NCBI RefSeq assembly: GCF_016587435.1
Contig: NZ_BNJJ01000005.1
Location: 62,001 to 126,000 of the forward strand
Source: Dictyobacter formicarum
Lineage (GTDB): Bacteria > Chloroflexota > Ktedonobacteria > Ktedonobacterales > Ktedonobacteraceae
Direction: 5' to 3'
Length of the DNA stretch: 64,000 bases
In this document: in pieces, positions 42,016 to 52,203 of the stretch
How the letters are laid out: each line of letters starts with the position of its first letter
Numbering within the stretch: the stretch's first letter is position 1
Position numbers and translations under genes: made by a program
Notes under the pieces: model-generated
Seen by the model: only the letters and a program-made list of their open reading frames with translations
Databases searched by the model: none
Told to the model about the DNA's origin: nothing

Positions 42016-45000
42016 CTATTTTCCTCCAGGATGCAACATCGACGTCACCTTCTGCTGATCAGACCAGAAAGATGCTGAGGCGGTAGCCACAGGGGACCCC
42101 TTCTCATGAATCATGAGATAGCGCCCACTGGCAGCCATTTTACTGCCAGAACCACTCACCTGTGGTCCAGTCATAATCCATTGAAAATCCTGCGAAATCA
42201 AAAATTCCATAATACGCTGCGTGTTAGCCGCGCTCACCTTATCAAACGCTTCGTCGAGCGCTAACAGGCGTGGCGCGCCATGCGCGGCATTACGATAGAG
42301 CGCCCCCAGAGCCGCAAAGAGCGGGACATATAACGCGAACAGTTGCTCCGCGCCACTACGTGTGCCCGCAATACGGTCGGTGAGTCGCTGGCGCTGACCT
42401 CCAACCTGCGTAACCCAGACATCAAAATGGAACCACTCACGATAATCAAAAACCTGTTCCAAGGCTTCAATAAAATTCATATCGGGACTATCTTGCTGGC
42501 GCAGACGCACAGCCTCGATCTCACGGCGAAACGCGCTCATCAGGGTTTCTGTCTCTTCGAAGGTCAATGCTTGGGCGGGCTTGCGCAACAGGCGATAGTG
42601 CTGCGCGAGATGACTGCCCAGTTTCGTCATATCATATTCAGCCGGCGGCTTCCATTGCAGAGAATAATGTTCACCAATCATTGGTAAACGACTCAACACA
42701 TGATTAATTTCCTGCACCCATTCTTCCGCTTCAAGAATCTGTGTCCGAATAGCCTCAGCAATCTCCTGCAGCAAAAAGTCCTCAAACAGTTGACGCTCTT
42801 CCGCCCCAAGCAAGGTCCGATGTACTTCGATACGCTCGCCGAGCAATTCTAACAGTTCAACCGGTCGGCTCCGATTCTCATTTAAAAAGCTGATCTGCCC
42901 CTGATCATCGAGATCGGGACCATACTCAAGCAGGAATGGCTGCTCATGATTGAATGCACGAACAAGCGCGTTATACGCCTCTCGATACGCATGCTCCAAC
43001 GCTTCGCGGCGTGCAGCCATATCGCTCTCACGCGTCATTTCGCCAAGCAACAGTTGGCCAGCGCGAAGATAATCCTCTTGCTGAGCCGCGAGATATGCCT
43101 CTTGCAACTGCTCAACCGGGTAGGCTGCCAGCAACGTCGCAAAGTCATGCTGCCGCCGCAGGCGCTCCTGCTGCACGATTTGGAGCTGTGCATCTGTTTC
43201 TGTCAGCAACGTTCTTAAGTTCTGGATACGCTCGTCAAGGCGTGCATGCGTAAGTCTCTCCGTCTCCAACTCTCTGGTCAGTACTCCATTTCGCTCACGA
43301 AGTTGATACAAACGAGTCGTCAGTTCTTCGACATTAGAGGACTCCGCAACATGCTGAAGCTCCGTTAACTCGGCGCGTATCTGTACCGCTTGCTTCTGGA
43401 TGCGATCATACAGCCCGGCTACATTCTGCTCATTTTCCTGAGCACGCGTAGCAGCAGCACGGATCTGGCCACACTCTTCCCAGATCTGCTGCAGTTGAAC
43501 AAACTGACTTTGCAAGGTCTGAGCTTGATTTTGGAGTTGTACCGTTGCCAGCAATGTCTGTTGGATATGCTCTCCGCCACGCACCAACCCATCATGACCT
43601 TCGACAAGCCTCTCTAACTGAACACGTTGCATATTGTACTGCTGTCTCAATTCCTGGGTTTGTTGACGGACCTTCTGATATTTATCGCGATTCTTCTCCA
43701 GCACGGTCCGACTTTGTGATAATGACACAAAGCTATCCGCCAGGCCGCTTTGTGGGAGCACTAGCCGTACGTTCATCTGCTGCTCCCGCAACTCAGCCAG
43801 GAGCCGCTCCTGGTGGTCCAGCCTGCTGGTCAATGCCGCAAATTCTTGCTCCAGGTGGCCTTTCTGCTCTGCCAATAGCCGCAATGCTTCGTCTCGGGCA
43901 CGTACGCGCGTCGCCTTACCAATGTATTGTGCCTGGCCAGATCCAGCATGTCCGGTCAGCAACCCATGACTCCAAAGACCTTGCTCCTGCATCTGATACG
44001 GAAAAGCTGCATCATCACTAAACCGGGCAAGCAACGCGAGCACATCTCTTGCGGTCTCCTGCCACGTAGAGAAATCTGCTTGCGTGTCCTGACGTTCACG
44101 CAACGCTTCATCAAAGCACAGGTGGCGCAAGAGAGAAGGAGAAGTGCTGGCGGCTCCTTCTAGGGCCAGCGCTCCCAATTGCAAACGACAGTCACTGAGA
44201 TCGGACTGAGCAAGAATGAGATCTGCTTGTTCACATTGCCGGGCAGGCACAACCAGGGAATCCAACAAACCGGCATCTGTCAGCATCTGTTCAATACGCC
44301 CAGCCTGCCCCGCATCAAGATCGGGCGTGAAGTCCAGCAATTCATAGAGCGGAAGAGAAGCAATACCCTGTGCAGACAGTTGGGCACGAGCCGCGATCCG
44401 TCGTTCAGTACGAGTAGGAGCATATTCCGGCTCAACCAGCTTTTGTTCATAGAGCCTGGACACCTCCTTGATCTCCTGACCCTTGCCACCAACACTTATT
44501 TGCAGATCGTGCAATGTGTCCTGAACCTGTTTCGCTTGCTGCACAAAGCTCTGTTCCAACTGCTCAATCAACTGCTGGTATGACTGAAGAGTTGCCGCTA
44601 CCTGATCCACAATCATCGAAGGCGACAGCTCATCACTGGAATCATCAAACGCAGGCTGAGCATCATCCAGCAGCGAAGACAACCCGGTTCGAGTCGCCAG
44701 CGGCTCTAACGTCTGGGCCAGCATATATAACGCATCATCTGTCCGATCCTGGGCAGATTGAAATTGTTGCCGCGCTTCATCAAGCTCTTGAAAACGCGCA
44801 GCCTCCAGATTACGCATATACTGTATCTGGGCATCCAGCTTTTCACACTGCTGATGCAAAGATTCAATTTGCTTGAGCAAGTTAACGCGTTCCTGAGCAG
44901 GTTCACCCAACAACGTAAAGAACGCCAGAGGAGCATCAGGCAATGCCCCTACATCCACGGTGAGAGCGTCTACCTGACTCAAAGCCTCTTCAAGCTGGAA

Positions 45001-46422
45001 CGCCGCCATCTCCCAGAACGCCTCGTTACGCGCGATCGTCACTAATCCCCGCAACTGCGTCGCACTAGCGATTTGTACCGCTCCGAATCTCTGAGATTGA
45101 CGCTGCAGGCTCTCAGTGCTGGTCTCCACGGTCTGGCGTGCAGAATGCAAACTCTGTTCCTGTAACCGTAGCTGGGCCTCGACCTCCTGTAACCGTTCAC
45201 GGACAGCGCCGAGCTGGGTCGCGATCTGTAATCCTTCGTTGACCTGTAGAGCCGCGATCTGTCCATTCACCTGGTATGCTTCGGTCTGAAGCGCCTCGAT
45301 GCGGGCTTCGATGTTGGCCTGATCACGTTCGGCAGCCGTTAAATCCCGGTGCTGTCGCGTCGATCGAGCCTCAACGGTATGTTCAGCCAGATGGGCGCTC
45401 AGGTAGTCACACGCCGCCAGTTGTGATTGCGCCGATGCCAATTGCTGGCGGGCCAGGTGCAGCCGTTGAGCCGCATTATACGCCTCCTGAATTTGCTCAA
45501 TCTCATGCTGGATACTATCAATCCTCTCAATCGTCCCAATCACATGTCCCGTAGTCTCCGCGGGAATCTTACGCAACGACATTTTGAGATAATCATGGAC
45601 CCGCGAAAAGTTGAGCTCAGTACTTAGATTAGGACGTCTCAGGATCAGCAAGAGGTTAATCAGGGCTCCAAAATCCTTCACTTCCTGATAGCCAAACAGG
45701 TAACGTGCAACCTGCCGTTCATAGTCAGCCTGCGAATCGCACACGATCCCATGACCTTCCAGTATTTGCTTGAAACGCTGATGATCATAAGCACGTTTTT
45801 CATGTTTAGAACCAGTCTCATAGAGGGTATCAAGCTCATAACCCAGACGTGACCCATCTGTAATCAGGAAGCGTAATGGACGTATCCGCTCGGTCGTGTT
45901 GGCATTGCCAGCGATACTTACACCTATCGTCAGGAAACGGGTCTTCTCACGCTCACCATTTTCCCAGCGCTGGCTGATCTCAGGAGCAATGGGAGGATGA
46001 TCAGGATCACACCACTCAAATTCCAGCGCAATATAAGTAGTACGGCGCTCATGACTAAAAGGAGTCGCGGAATCAACACCACCCAACACATAATACTCGA
46101 TACGGCGTTCGCGTCCGCCAAACGTATCCAGGCGATTGGGACGCAGATCGCCATCCAACGCCAGTGGTAAAGCAGCCGTCAAAACAGTGGATTTACCACT
46201 GGCATTCTCACCAGCGAGAAAGAGACGACCATGTGGAACCTCGAATTCCTGCTGTCCATAGAGCCAGAAATTCGTGAGTATGATGCGCCGCAAACGATAG
46301 CCTGTCGGACCTCCATCCAGAGCTTGCAACATATCCACAAAGTTCGTAATCTGACTGTTTCGTGTACTCGCATGCGCGCCATCAGGCAACTGTTCAGCAA
46401 TAGAATCAAAAGTGCGTTGCAT
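42016..46422 (-). CDS. jetC: Wadjet type II SMC-like ATPase JetC (TIGR02680)
   Basis: A 1468-residue SMC/MukB-like protein. GENASGKST (residues 71-79) is Walker A; LLALDEAFDKVS near residue 1390 is Walker B with the catalytic Glu; GTRSGAEQLFALY is the signature. Between them run long coiled coils (Gln/Glu/Arg-rich heptads) around a hinge near the middle. It forms the DNA-extruding motor with JetA and JetB and marks circular plasmids for cutting. GAGG is found upstream of the ATG. The gene is intact. Confidence 0.92.
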   Translation of the reverse strand: MQRTFDSIAEQLPDGAHASTRNSQITNFVDMLQALDGGPTGYRLRRIILTNFWLYGQQEFEVPHGRLFLAGENASGKSTVLTAALPLALDGDLRPNRLDTFGGRERRIEYYVLGGVDSATPFSHERRTTYIALEFEWCDPDHPPIAPEISQRWENGEREKTRFLTIGVSIAGNANTTERIRPLRFLITDGSRLGYELDTLYETGSKHEKRAYDHQRFKQILEGHGIVCDSQADYERQVARYLFGYQEVKDFGALINLLLILRRPNLSTELNFSRVHDYLKMSLRKIPAETTGHVIGTIERIDSIQHEIEQIQEAYNAAQRLHLARQQLASAQSQLAACDYLSAHLAEHTVEARSTRQHRDLTAAERDQANIEARIEALQTEAYQVNGQIAALQVNEGLQIATQLGAVRERLQEVEAQLRLQEQSLHSARQTVETSTESLQRQSQRFGAVQIASATQLRGLVTIARNEAFWEMAAFQLEEALSQVDALTVDVGALPDAPLAFFTLLGEPAQERVNLLKQIESLHQQCEKLDAQIQYMRNLEAARFQELDEARQQFQSAQDRTDDALYMLAQTLEPLATRTGLSSLLDDAQPAFDDSSDELSPSMIVDQVAATLQSYQQLIEQLEQSFVQQAKQVQDTLHDLQISVGGKGQEIKEVSRLYEQKLVEPEYAPTRTERRIAARAQLSAQGIASLPLYELLDFTPDLDAGQAGRIEQMLTDAGLLDSLVVPARQCEQADLILAQSDLSDCRLQLGALALEGAASTSPSLLRHLCFDEALRERQDTQADFSTWQETARDVLALLARFSDDAAFPYQMQEQGLWSHGLLTGHAGSGQAQYIGKATRVRARDEALRLLAEQKGHLEQEFAALTSRLDHQERLLAELREQQMNVRLVLPQSGLADSFVSLSQSRTVLEKNRDKYQKVRQQTQELRQQYNMQRVQLERLVEGHDGLVRGGEHIQQTLLATVQLQNQAQTLQSQFVQLQQIWEECGQIRAAATRAQENEQNVAGLYDRIQKQAVQIRAELTELQHVAESSNVEELTTRLYQLRERNGVLTRELETERLTHARLDERIQNLRTLLTETDAQLQIVQQERLRRQHDFATLLAAYPVEQLQEAYLAAQQEDYLRAGQLLLGEMTRESDMAARREALEHAYREAYNALVRAFNHEQPFLLEYGPDLDDQGQISFLNENRSRPVELLELLGERIEVHRTLLGAEERQLFEDFLLQEIAEAIRTQILEAEEWVQEINHVLSRLPMIGEHYSLQWKPPAEYDMTKLGSHLAQHYRLLRKPAQALTFEETETLMSAFRREIEAVRLRQQDSPDMNFIEALEQVFDYREWFHFDVWVTQVGGQRQRLTDRIAGTRSGAEQLFALYVPLFAALGALYRNAAHGAPRLLALDEAFDKVSAANTQRIMEFLISQDFQWIMTGPQVSGSGSKMAASGRYLMIHEKGSPVATASASFWSDQQKVTSMLHPGGK

Positions 46423-46447
46423 ACATCCTCATCTCTCTCCAAGACGA

Positions 46448-47722
46448 CTATCGTTTGCGATTATTTTTTCCGCGGTTGCGTATCATAGTCATCGCACTTG
46501 CCGTTTCCGCAGAAGGCGTTTCATAGGTCGCGCGATAACGAGCCGCCGTGGGAAGCACAAGCACATGGCCGGAATCACCCGGACCACGGATAACCCCCAT
46601 CTGCCGCATCTTACGGTAGACATCGTTTAACAGGCTCTGGGAACTACGGCTCCGTGCCTCATTTCCCCAGTTATCGCCATAGCGTTCACGCACGCTATAG
46701 AAAAGAGCGGCCATATCTTCAGTTGTCACCAACAGACATCCATTGGCATCAGGTCCACTCCAGATTCCACGCTGAACCTGCTCACGAATGGCCGTACAAA
46801 GTAGCAGGGCAATATGATCATTCGCTCCATATGGTGTGAGAACGCTTACCGGACCACTACTACTTCCGCTCGCACGCACAATACAGGCATAGTCATGCCG
46901 TAAATCCAGCAGCCAGCCGAATGTAGCTAACAATTCATTCGCCAGCTGATCAGCATGTTGCTGCACAGCCATAAATGCGGCAGGATCATCAAACGTAAAG
47001 AGCGCAGGTCCTAACAGTAACGCACGCCAGGCCCGTATGAGATCGGGCACACCACTGGCCGCTGCGATCCGAGACGGCTTCAATATTGCCTCCGCGTCAG
47101 CAAGCTCATCAGCAAGTTGAGTGACCTGATCAATACGCAAAGAGGCAATCAGAGAACGGCTGACCTCAGTGAACTCGTAGAGAGCATCCGCATCGACCGC
47201 CTGTGCTACCCATTCACGAGTCTGCCCATCAACGAGTTGTAGTCCCCCCAGGCCTTCCAGATAATTCAAAGCACGTTGAATACTATAGCGATCGCCGGGA
47301 CGACGAAAATCGAATGCATCTCCGTTTCCTCTATCTTGCTCTTGAGCGGATTGCTCCTGAATTTGTTCCGCGAGTTGGGACAACAAAAACTGCTGGTCAT
47401 TTCCACGTCCACTCAGCTGGCGATTCTCCGCATACCATAAGATCCATGTCAGACAAGCAAAATCACGTGGCTCGCGCAAACGATCATAAAGATAGCCAGG
47501 TGTTGTGGCACTCAAACGACGCTCCAGGCGAATCACCTTACTACTACGTTGAATGCGCCACCCGGTATGCTGATCATGCCAATTCTGCAATCGATAATAA
47601 TGATGCTGCACCAGGCGAAAGAGGTCACCCTGTTTCGCCTGTATCAACTCTCGCTCTAGTAGAACAACATGAGCTTTGATCAGATCAGCCGGCAGGGTTT
47701 GATCAGATACCCCATTCAGCAT
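46448..47722 (-). CDS. jetB: Wadjet type II KITE subunit JetB (TIGR02678)
   Basis: A protein of about 424 residues of the TIGR02678 family: LLERELIQAKQGDLFRLVQHHYYRLQNWHDQHTGWRIQ, LERRLSATTPGYLYDRLREPRDFACLTWILWYAE and FDFRRPGDRYSIQRALNYLEGLGGL. Its winged-helix KITE domains bind the JetA kleisin. The start is uncertain: ATG 47722 is used, but TTG at 47749, with AAGGGGGAAG upstream, or GTG at 47728 would also fit and would overlap or touch jetA. It is 25 bases before jetC. Confidence 0.87.
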   Translation of the reverse strand: MLNGVSDQTLPADLIKAHVVLLERELIQAKQGDLFRLVQHHYYRLQNWHDQHTGWRIQRSSKVIRLERRLSATTPGYLYDRLREPRDFACLTWILWYAENRQLSGRGNDQQFLLSQLAEQIQEQSAQEQDRGNGDAFDFRRPGDRYSIQRALNYLEGLGGLQLVDGQTREWVAQAVDADALYEFTEVSRSLIASLRIDQVTQLADELADAEAILKPSRIAAASGVPDLIRAWRALLLGPALFTFDDPAAFMAVQQHADQLANELLATFGWLLDLRHDYACIVRASGSSSGPVSVLTPYGANDHIALLLCTAIREQVQRGIWSGPDANGCLLVTTEDMAALFYSVRERYGDNWGNEARSRSSQSLLNDVYRKMRQMGVIRGPGDSGHVLVLPTAARYRATYETPSAETASAMTMIRNRGKNNRKR

Positions 47723-47738
47723 TCCAGGCACAAGCTGC

Positions 47739-49391
47739 TCATCTATCAACGTCTTCCCCCTTCCTCTCCTTACTATCACGCGTGGAAACAGCCGCAAGCG
47801 CAAGCATCATCCGTCGTTCCAAACAATATCTGGGCAACAAAAGCACGCCATCAGAGGCTTTGAGCAACGTATACTCAGCCTCATCTGGATTGAGTAGCAC
47901 CACTACTGAATCGTCAAGCGTACGACATTGGTGGGATGGTTGACTCAGGCAGCTATCGATAATATCCAGCAAAATCGTACGTTCCTGCGCAGTCACTTTC
48001 TTCAACGTCCCAATATCCAGACGCTCCTGCGCAAACAGATGGTTCAAACGTCGCAGTTGCTCCTGTAAACGCGCCTCATGCTGCTCAATGAGATTCTGCG
48101 TCAGCAGGCGGTTATCAATAATCGGATCTTCTCGTGTATGCTCGCCACGATTCGCGCGACTCACAGGACGCAAATATAATGTACTAACAGGCTCCTCCTG
48201 CCAGGCTGTCATTTGATCAGGCATGTAGAGATCACTGGGGGTACCTGCCAAACCCTCGGAAAGATGGATCGGTAAGGGATGAGCGAAAGCGACCGAGAAA
48301 AGTCGTTGCGCAGTCTCACCATCACGCGCCTGTAATAATGTATGGGCTAGCAAATGCAATTGTTGTGCATAGTTCGCACTGGGACGGGATGCTGAGGCGA
48401 GAGAAGCCGCACGACGCACAACTTTATCTACTTCCGCCAGCGCATTACGCCTGAAGGCATCCGCGTTCTTTCCAGGAGCGAACCAGGCAGCCAGCGCATC
48501 AACCTGTTTCTGTGCGTCCAGACGTAATTCATCTTCCGTTCGCACCTGATCTGGCATTGGTGCAGGCGGATTCAGATACTGTGCCAGCAAGGACACAAAT
48601 GACTCCAATGTACCGCGTTCACGCCACTGCGCAATCTGCTCACGGATACGAGGCCCATAGAGGGTCAACGCCTGGGCAAAACCATGCACATAAGCAACGA
48701 CCGCAGACTTATAGTGCTGATATGCCTCCAGGTCAGGTTTACTGGATTGTGAAGCGCTGATCATATTCGCAAGATATTGCGCCGCCTCGCGAGCCATGGT
48801 ATTCCATATTTCAAACGCACGTTGCCACTCATCAGCGAGTTCCTGACACTGAGATGCACTTAATACGGCAAGATCCTGTTGTAATATCTCATCAATACGC
48901 AGGAGCATATCCCACAAGCGCGAGAGATCACCCTGACGCAGGGCACCACTACTGGCATTAGCCCGGGTCTGTTCTGCCAGAAACGTCTCAATCGCCATTG
49001 CCTCCGGCGTTGCCTGATACAACAGAGCCGGTGAGAGAAAACTGGCGATAGACGTAGCTCGACTCGAATCATAGATCGTCGTCAGACATCCCCATTCTTT
49101 CAGTGCCACCAGATCATTCTGGCACTGCTCCAATGAGTATTCAGGATCCAACTGCTCACGAAGAGCATCCCGCACTTCCTGGGCAGTTAATTGATAGCGA
49201 TACAGTTCACGGTGATGATGCCAGAAAGTACGCATAATCACACGATACCACCGTACACGATTCGAAGATACAAGATAGCTAAAAATCGTCAGGCGATCAG
49301 TTAAATTAAAGACAGTGTTCGCCTCGATATGTTGTTCACGATGCTCCATACCATCCAATCCCATGGGTGTATTCTTACAAACGGATATCAT
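47739..49391 (-). CDS. jetA: Wadjet type II kleisin subunit JetA (TIGR02677)
   Basis: A protein of about 550 residues of the TIGR02677 family: TDRLTIFSYLVSSNRVRWYRVIMRTFWHHHRELYRYQLTAQEVRDAL at the start, CQNDLVALKEWGCLTTIYDSSRATSIASFL, FLAEQTRANASSGALRQGDLSRLWDML and a long helical C-terminal half. It bridges the JetC heads and binds JetB. It is the first gene of the Wadjet operon. Starts at 49391, 49364 and 49349 are possible; none has a strong ribosome site. Confidence 0.87.
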   Translation of the reverse strand: MISVCKNTPMGLDGMEHREQHIEANTVFNLTDRLTIFSYLVSSNRVRWYRVIMRTFWHHHRELYRYQLTAQEVRDALREQLDPEYSLEQCQNDLVALKEWGCLTTIYDSSRATSIASFLSPALLYQATPEAMAIETFLAEQTRANASSGALRQGDLSRLWDMLLRIDEILQQDLAVLSASQCQELADEWQRAFEIWNTMAREAAQYLANMISASQSSKPDLEAYQHYKSAVVAYVHGFAQALTLYGPRIREQIAQWRERGTLESFVSLLAQYLNPPAPMPDQVRTEDELRLDAQKQVDALAAWFAPGKNADAFRRNALAEVDKVVRRAASLASASRPSANYAQQLHLLAHTLLQARDGETAQRLFSVAFAHPLPIHLSEGLAGTPSDLYMPDQMTAWQEEPVSTLYLRPVSRANRGEHTREDPIIDNRLLTQNLIEQHEARLQEQLRRLNHLFAQERLDIGTLKKVTAQERTILLDIIDSCLSQPSHQCRTLDDSVVVLLNPDEAEYTLLKASDGVLLLPRYCLERRMMLALAAVSTRDSKERKGEDVDR

Positions 49392-49712
49392 GCGTAATCA
49401 TGCAACATACTAACAATAGCTTGAAATACTACAAACTACTTCCCTTACGATATGCGCTAGATAGAGAGAAGAAGCAGGCATACTTCAAAAAGACAATGAT
49501 AACACAAGTCTGCAAGCTCCTCGCAGGTATCTTCTTGTGGCAGCATTTGAAAGCGCGGGCAGCCTTTCAACTCCATTTACTCTTCAAGCCCTTCTCTGAC
49601 TTGCTGAAGCTCTCATCTCCTCTTCCATCGAGTTCTCAGTTTACCAGTTTTGTCCAATCTTTCAAACTGTGGCTCTCAATTCACGCAAGAGGCATAAAGT
49701 GTGATCTCATCC

Positions 49713-49864
49713 ACGGCAGCTCTTTCTGGCCTCAGCCACACCACGATCGCGACTCACCTTTCATTATCGGAAGGGACCATATGCAATCTCCTTTCTGCGG
49801 CAATCCAGAAACTGGGAGAACGCAATCAGATGGAGGCGGCGCGGCTAAAGGATGGCTATGATTG
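49713..49864 (+). pseudogene. LuxR-type response regulator, C-terminal remnant
   Basis: The plus strand reads IATHLSLSEGTICNLLSAAIQKLGERNQMEAARLKD, the DNA-binding helix-turn-helix end of DesR/LiaR-type response regulators. No receiver domain precedes it and the frame upstream is not protein-like. The rest of 49392-49982 holds no recognisable gene, though the jetA promoter should lie near 49400-49500. Confidence 0.6.
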
Positions 49865-49982
49865 GCAAGTGCTTCATGCCCATTTCAATAAAGCTCTCTC
49901 CTTATTCCCGTCTAATAACGTTATACGACATCATACGTCATCATTTGCACAGATCACGAGCGCCATTCCAGCCGCGTGTTGA

Positions 49983-51584
49983 TCAGGTTGGTTCAGCCTT
50001 TTTCTCCAGGCGATCGTGAACCAACTGGTCATACCACCGCAGATACTGCCTGACCGGGGCCATTCCCTCATACCCCAACAGTAATTGCAAACCATGGGGA
50101 TCTCCTCCTGTCTGCAGGTAGCGGAAGGCAAAACTGTGACGCAAGGTCTGAGGCGTGATTGACGTGTCACTGGTTCCTGCTTGCTTGCGCAACCGACCAA
50201 ATACCAGGGTCAGACTATTTTTGGTCAACGGACGACCGTTTTCGGAATGAAAGAGCGGATCGTCACGGTTCCCTCGGCCTTTCTCATGCGACTGATTCAG
50301 ATAAGAGAGGAGATACCCTAGACATACTGGTCCCAGAGCGATCCTCCGCTCTTTACCTCCTTTTCCCCAAACTCTAAGAATGCCCATCTTTCGGTCCACA
50401 TCCTCCACACGCAACGCACAGAGTTCAGAGACCGTGATTCCGGTCTCAAAGAGGGTCCAGAGCACTGCTTGATTGCGTGCAGCAATCCTCTGCGCCTTGG
50501 GTCCGTTTGCTGCTAGAGAAAAGCCCCGTTTCATCAACTGCACAAACGCTTCTGGCCGCACAAAAGGTGGAAGGGGAACGCTCGCTCGCGGGAACACCTC
50601 CTCGCTCATGGGAGAACAACGAAGATCTCCTCGATGCACAAGCCAGGCGCAAAAAGCACGCACCGAGCGTGCGTACGTTTCGATGGTACTCGCCGCGCGC
50701 GGCGAGCCGCGGGCCGTGGGAGCCTGACACAAAAACGCAATCCAATCATGGAGGTTTGTTTGCGTGATCTGACTGACATACAGGAGATGGCATTCAGCAA
50801 GGAGATACTGTTGAAACTGGCGCAGTGCCGTCTGATGCCATTCCAACGTTTTTGGACAATGGTCCGCCTTGCGGTGGGTCTGTAGATACACGTGGATCGC
50901 GTGTTCGATGGTCAGACGCTGACCATTCGTCTTTGCGCTACTCTGGGATTTCGGGCAAGGAAGAGGCAACTGGGTGTGGAGGAGTTGGCTCGCCTGACCC
51001 AGTTCATCCCTGGATGAAGCCACAGCAGAAGCAACCGAACAATCCACTGAGGAAGCCATCCCTTCTGATGCTGCCTTTACCTGGCAGGCTCTACCAGTAG
51101 GAGACAGACACTCCGGGATTGCCGCATCCCTGCAGTCTGCCTCACGCGTTGCAAGCAGATAGGTTCGGATTTTGCGTACGCCACGTTGGAGTGTGCGAAT
51201 ATGCAACGGCTGATAGCGTCCAGGAAAGAGAGACTGGAGCTCACGAAATATGTCGCCACTACTGCGGGAGGGATGCGCCTGGATCCAGGCAAGGATCTGC
51301 CCCCACTGCCCGGCAAATGGATCTTGGCTCGTGCGCCGCCAGTCACCTATGGGCGTGGGGTCCCGTAGTTTCTGGCCCTCATCATCAAGAGATGGTCCTT
51401 CAGGATGCTCTCGCCTTTTAGACACAAGAGGCTGCGTCATCTCACCATGGAGCGCAAACGTCCGCAGAGCAGGTGCCGGCACCTGTGAACCAGCAGGGCA
51501 TCGGTCCATCTCACACTGAAAGATGGCCTGCTGCAACTGTGCCACCTGATCGAAGAGGCGCAGAGGATCAAGTCCTTTGGCCAT
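49983..51584 (-). CDS. Tyrosine recombinase with an extra N-terminal domain and altered active site
   Basis: A 533-residue protein. The first 150 residues contain a helix-turn-helix-like part (WGQILAWIQAHPSRSSGDIFRELQSLFPGRYQPLHIRTLQRGVRKIR) as seen in some transposases. Residues 215-330 look like a SAM-like core-binding domain and 340-533 like a XerC/D catalytic domain (SELCALRVEDVD, WGKGGKERRIAL, LRHSFAFRYLQTGGD). The usual first Arg in TGxRxSEL is Thr (TGITVSEL), the first His of HxLRH is Gln (QTLRH), and the later His in LGH is Tyr (LGYEG). One Arg, the Lys and a C-terminal Tyr (about 514) remain. It may be inactive or belong to a divergent group. Confidence 0.8.
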   Translation of the reverse strand: MAKGLDPLRLFDQVAQLQQAIFQCEMDRCPAGSQVPAPALRTFALHGEMTQPLVSKRREHPEGPSLDDEGQKLRDPTPIGDWRRTSQDPFAGQWGQILAWIQAHPSRSSGDIFRELQSLFPGRYQPLHIRTLQRGVRKIRTYLLATREADCRDAAIPECLSPTGRACQVKAASEGMASSVDCSVASAVASSRDELGQASQLLHTQLPLPCPKSQSSAKTNGQRLTIEHAIHVYLQTHRKADHCPKTLEWHQTALRQFQQYLLAECHLLYVSQITQTNLHDWIAFLCQAPTARGSPRAASTIETYARSVRAFCAWLVHRGDLRCSPMSEEVFPRASVPLPPFVRPEAFVQLMKRGFSLAANGPKAQRIAARNQAVLWTLFETGITVSELCALRVEDVDRKMGILRVWGKGGKERRIALGPVCLGYLLSYLNQSHEKGRGNRDDPLFHSENGRPLTKNSLTLVFGRLRKQAGTSDTSITPQTLRHSFAFRYLQTGGDPHGLQLLLGYEGMAPVRQYLRWYDQLVHDRLEKKAEPT

Positions 51585-51695
51585 CGCGCTAGGAAAGAGA
51601 TAGCTATAAACCTATTGCAGGATGAGATTTTTTCTGCTAGAGTAAATTATATCAATATTATTTGCATCAATTTTTTTTGAAAGATATTGTGCAAT

Positions 51696-51708
51696 GGTAT
51701 AGTATACC
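51696..51708. promoter_or_regulatory. Palindrome in the arsC promoter region
   Basis: GGTATA-G-TATACC is a perfect palindrome 64 bases before arsC, inside an AT-rich stretch with TTGAAA nearby at about 51678 and several ATCAA/TTGA half-sites (51650-51685) such as ArsR proteins bind. It is the likely control region of the arsenic operon. Confidence 0.45.
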
Positions 51709-51771
51709 AAGGGTTGCTAACCAATTTGTGCATCATCCTTTCATACCACTGATATTTGAAGGAATCATGCA

Positions 51772-52203
51772 ATGAAACAACGCGTCCTGATTCTCTGCAC
51801 TGGCAATTCCGCCCGCTCGCAAATGGCTGAAGGGTGGCTCCGTCAGTTAGCTGGTGAACAGATGGATGTTGAAAGTGCAGGCACCGCGCCTTCTCAGGTC
51901 AATCCTCTGGCGATTCAAGTCATGGCTGAACGCGCTATTGATATCAGTCATCATCGCTCCAAGCATCTCAATGAGTTTCTTGCACAGTCATTCGATTATG
52001 TCATCACCGTCTGTGATCAGGCAGCCGAACAGTGCCCTGTCTTCCCAGGAAAAGCGATCCGCATCCACTGGAGCATTCCGGACCCGGCAGCGGCCCAGGG
52101 AACACACGAGGAGCGGCTGGCCGCATTTCGCCAGGTACGGGATGATCTCGAGCGCCAGTTACGGTCCTGGGTCGAAAATCTCACCACATCAGGAGAAGCT
52201 TGA
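51772..52203 (+). CDS. arsC: Arsenate reductase ArsC, thioredoxin type
   Basis: A 143-residue low-molecular-weight phosphatase-fold protein. CTGNSARS (residues 9-16) is the P-loop with the nucleophile Cys9; Cys81 and Cys88 in VCDQAAEQC form the redox pair, matching Cys10/82/89 of the pI258 enzyme. It reduces arsenate to arsenite with thioredoxin. The next gene starts within its stop codon, so it is co-translated with the aquaglyceroporin, which could let the arsenite out. Confidence 0.92.
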   Translation: MKQRVLILCTGNSARSQMAEGWLRQLAGEQMDVESAGTAPSQVNPLAIQVMAERAIDISHHRSKHLNEFLAQSFDYVITVCDQAAEQCPVFPGKAIRIHWSIPDPAAAQGTHEERLAAFRQVRDDLERQLRSWVENLTTSGEA

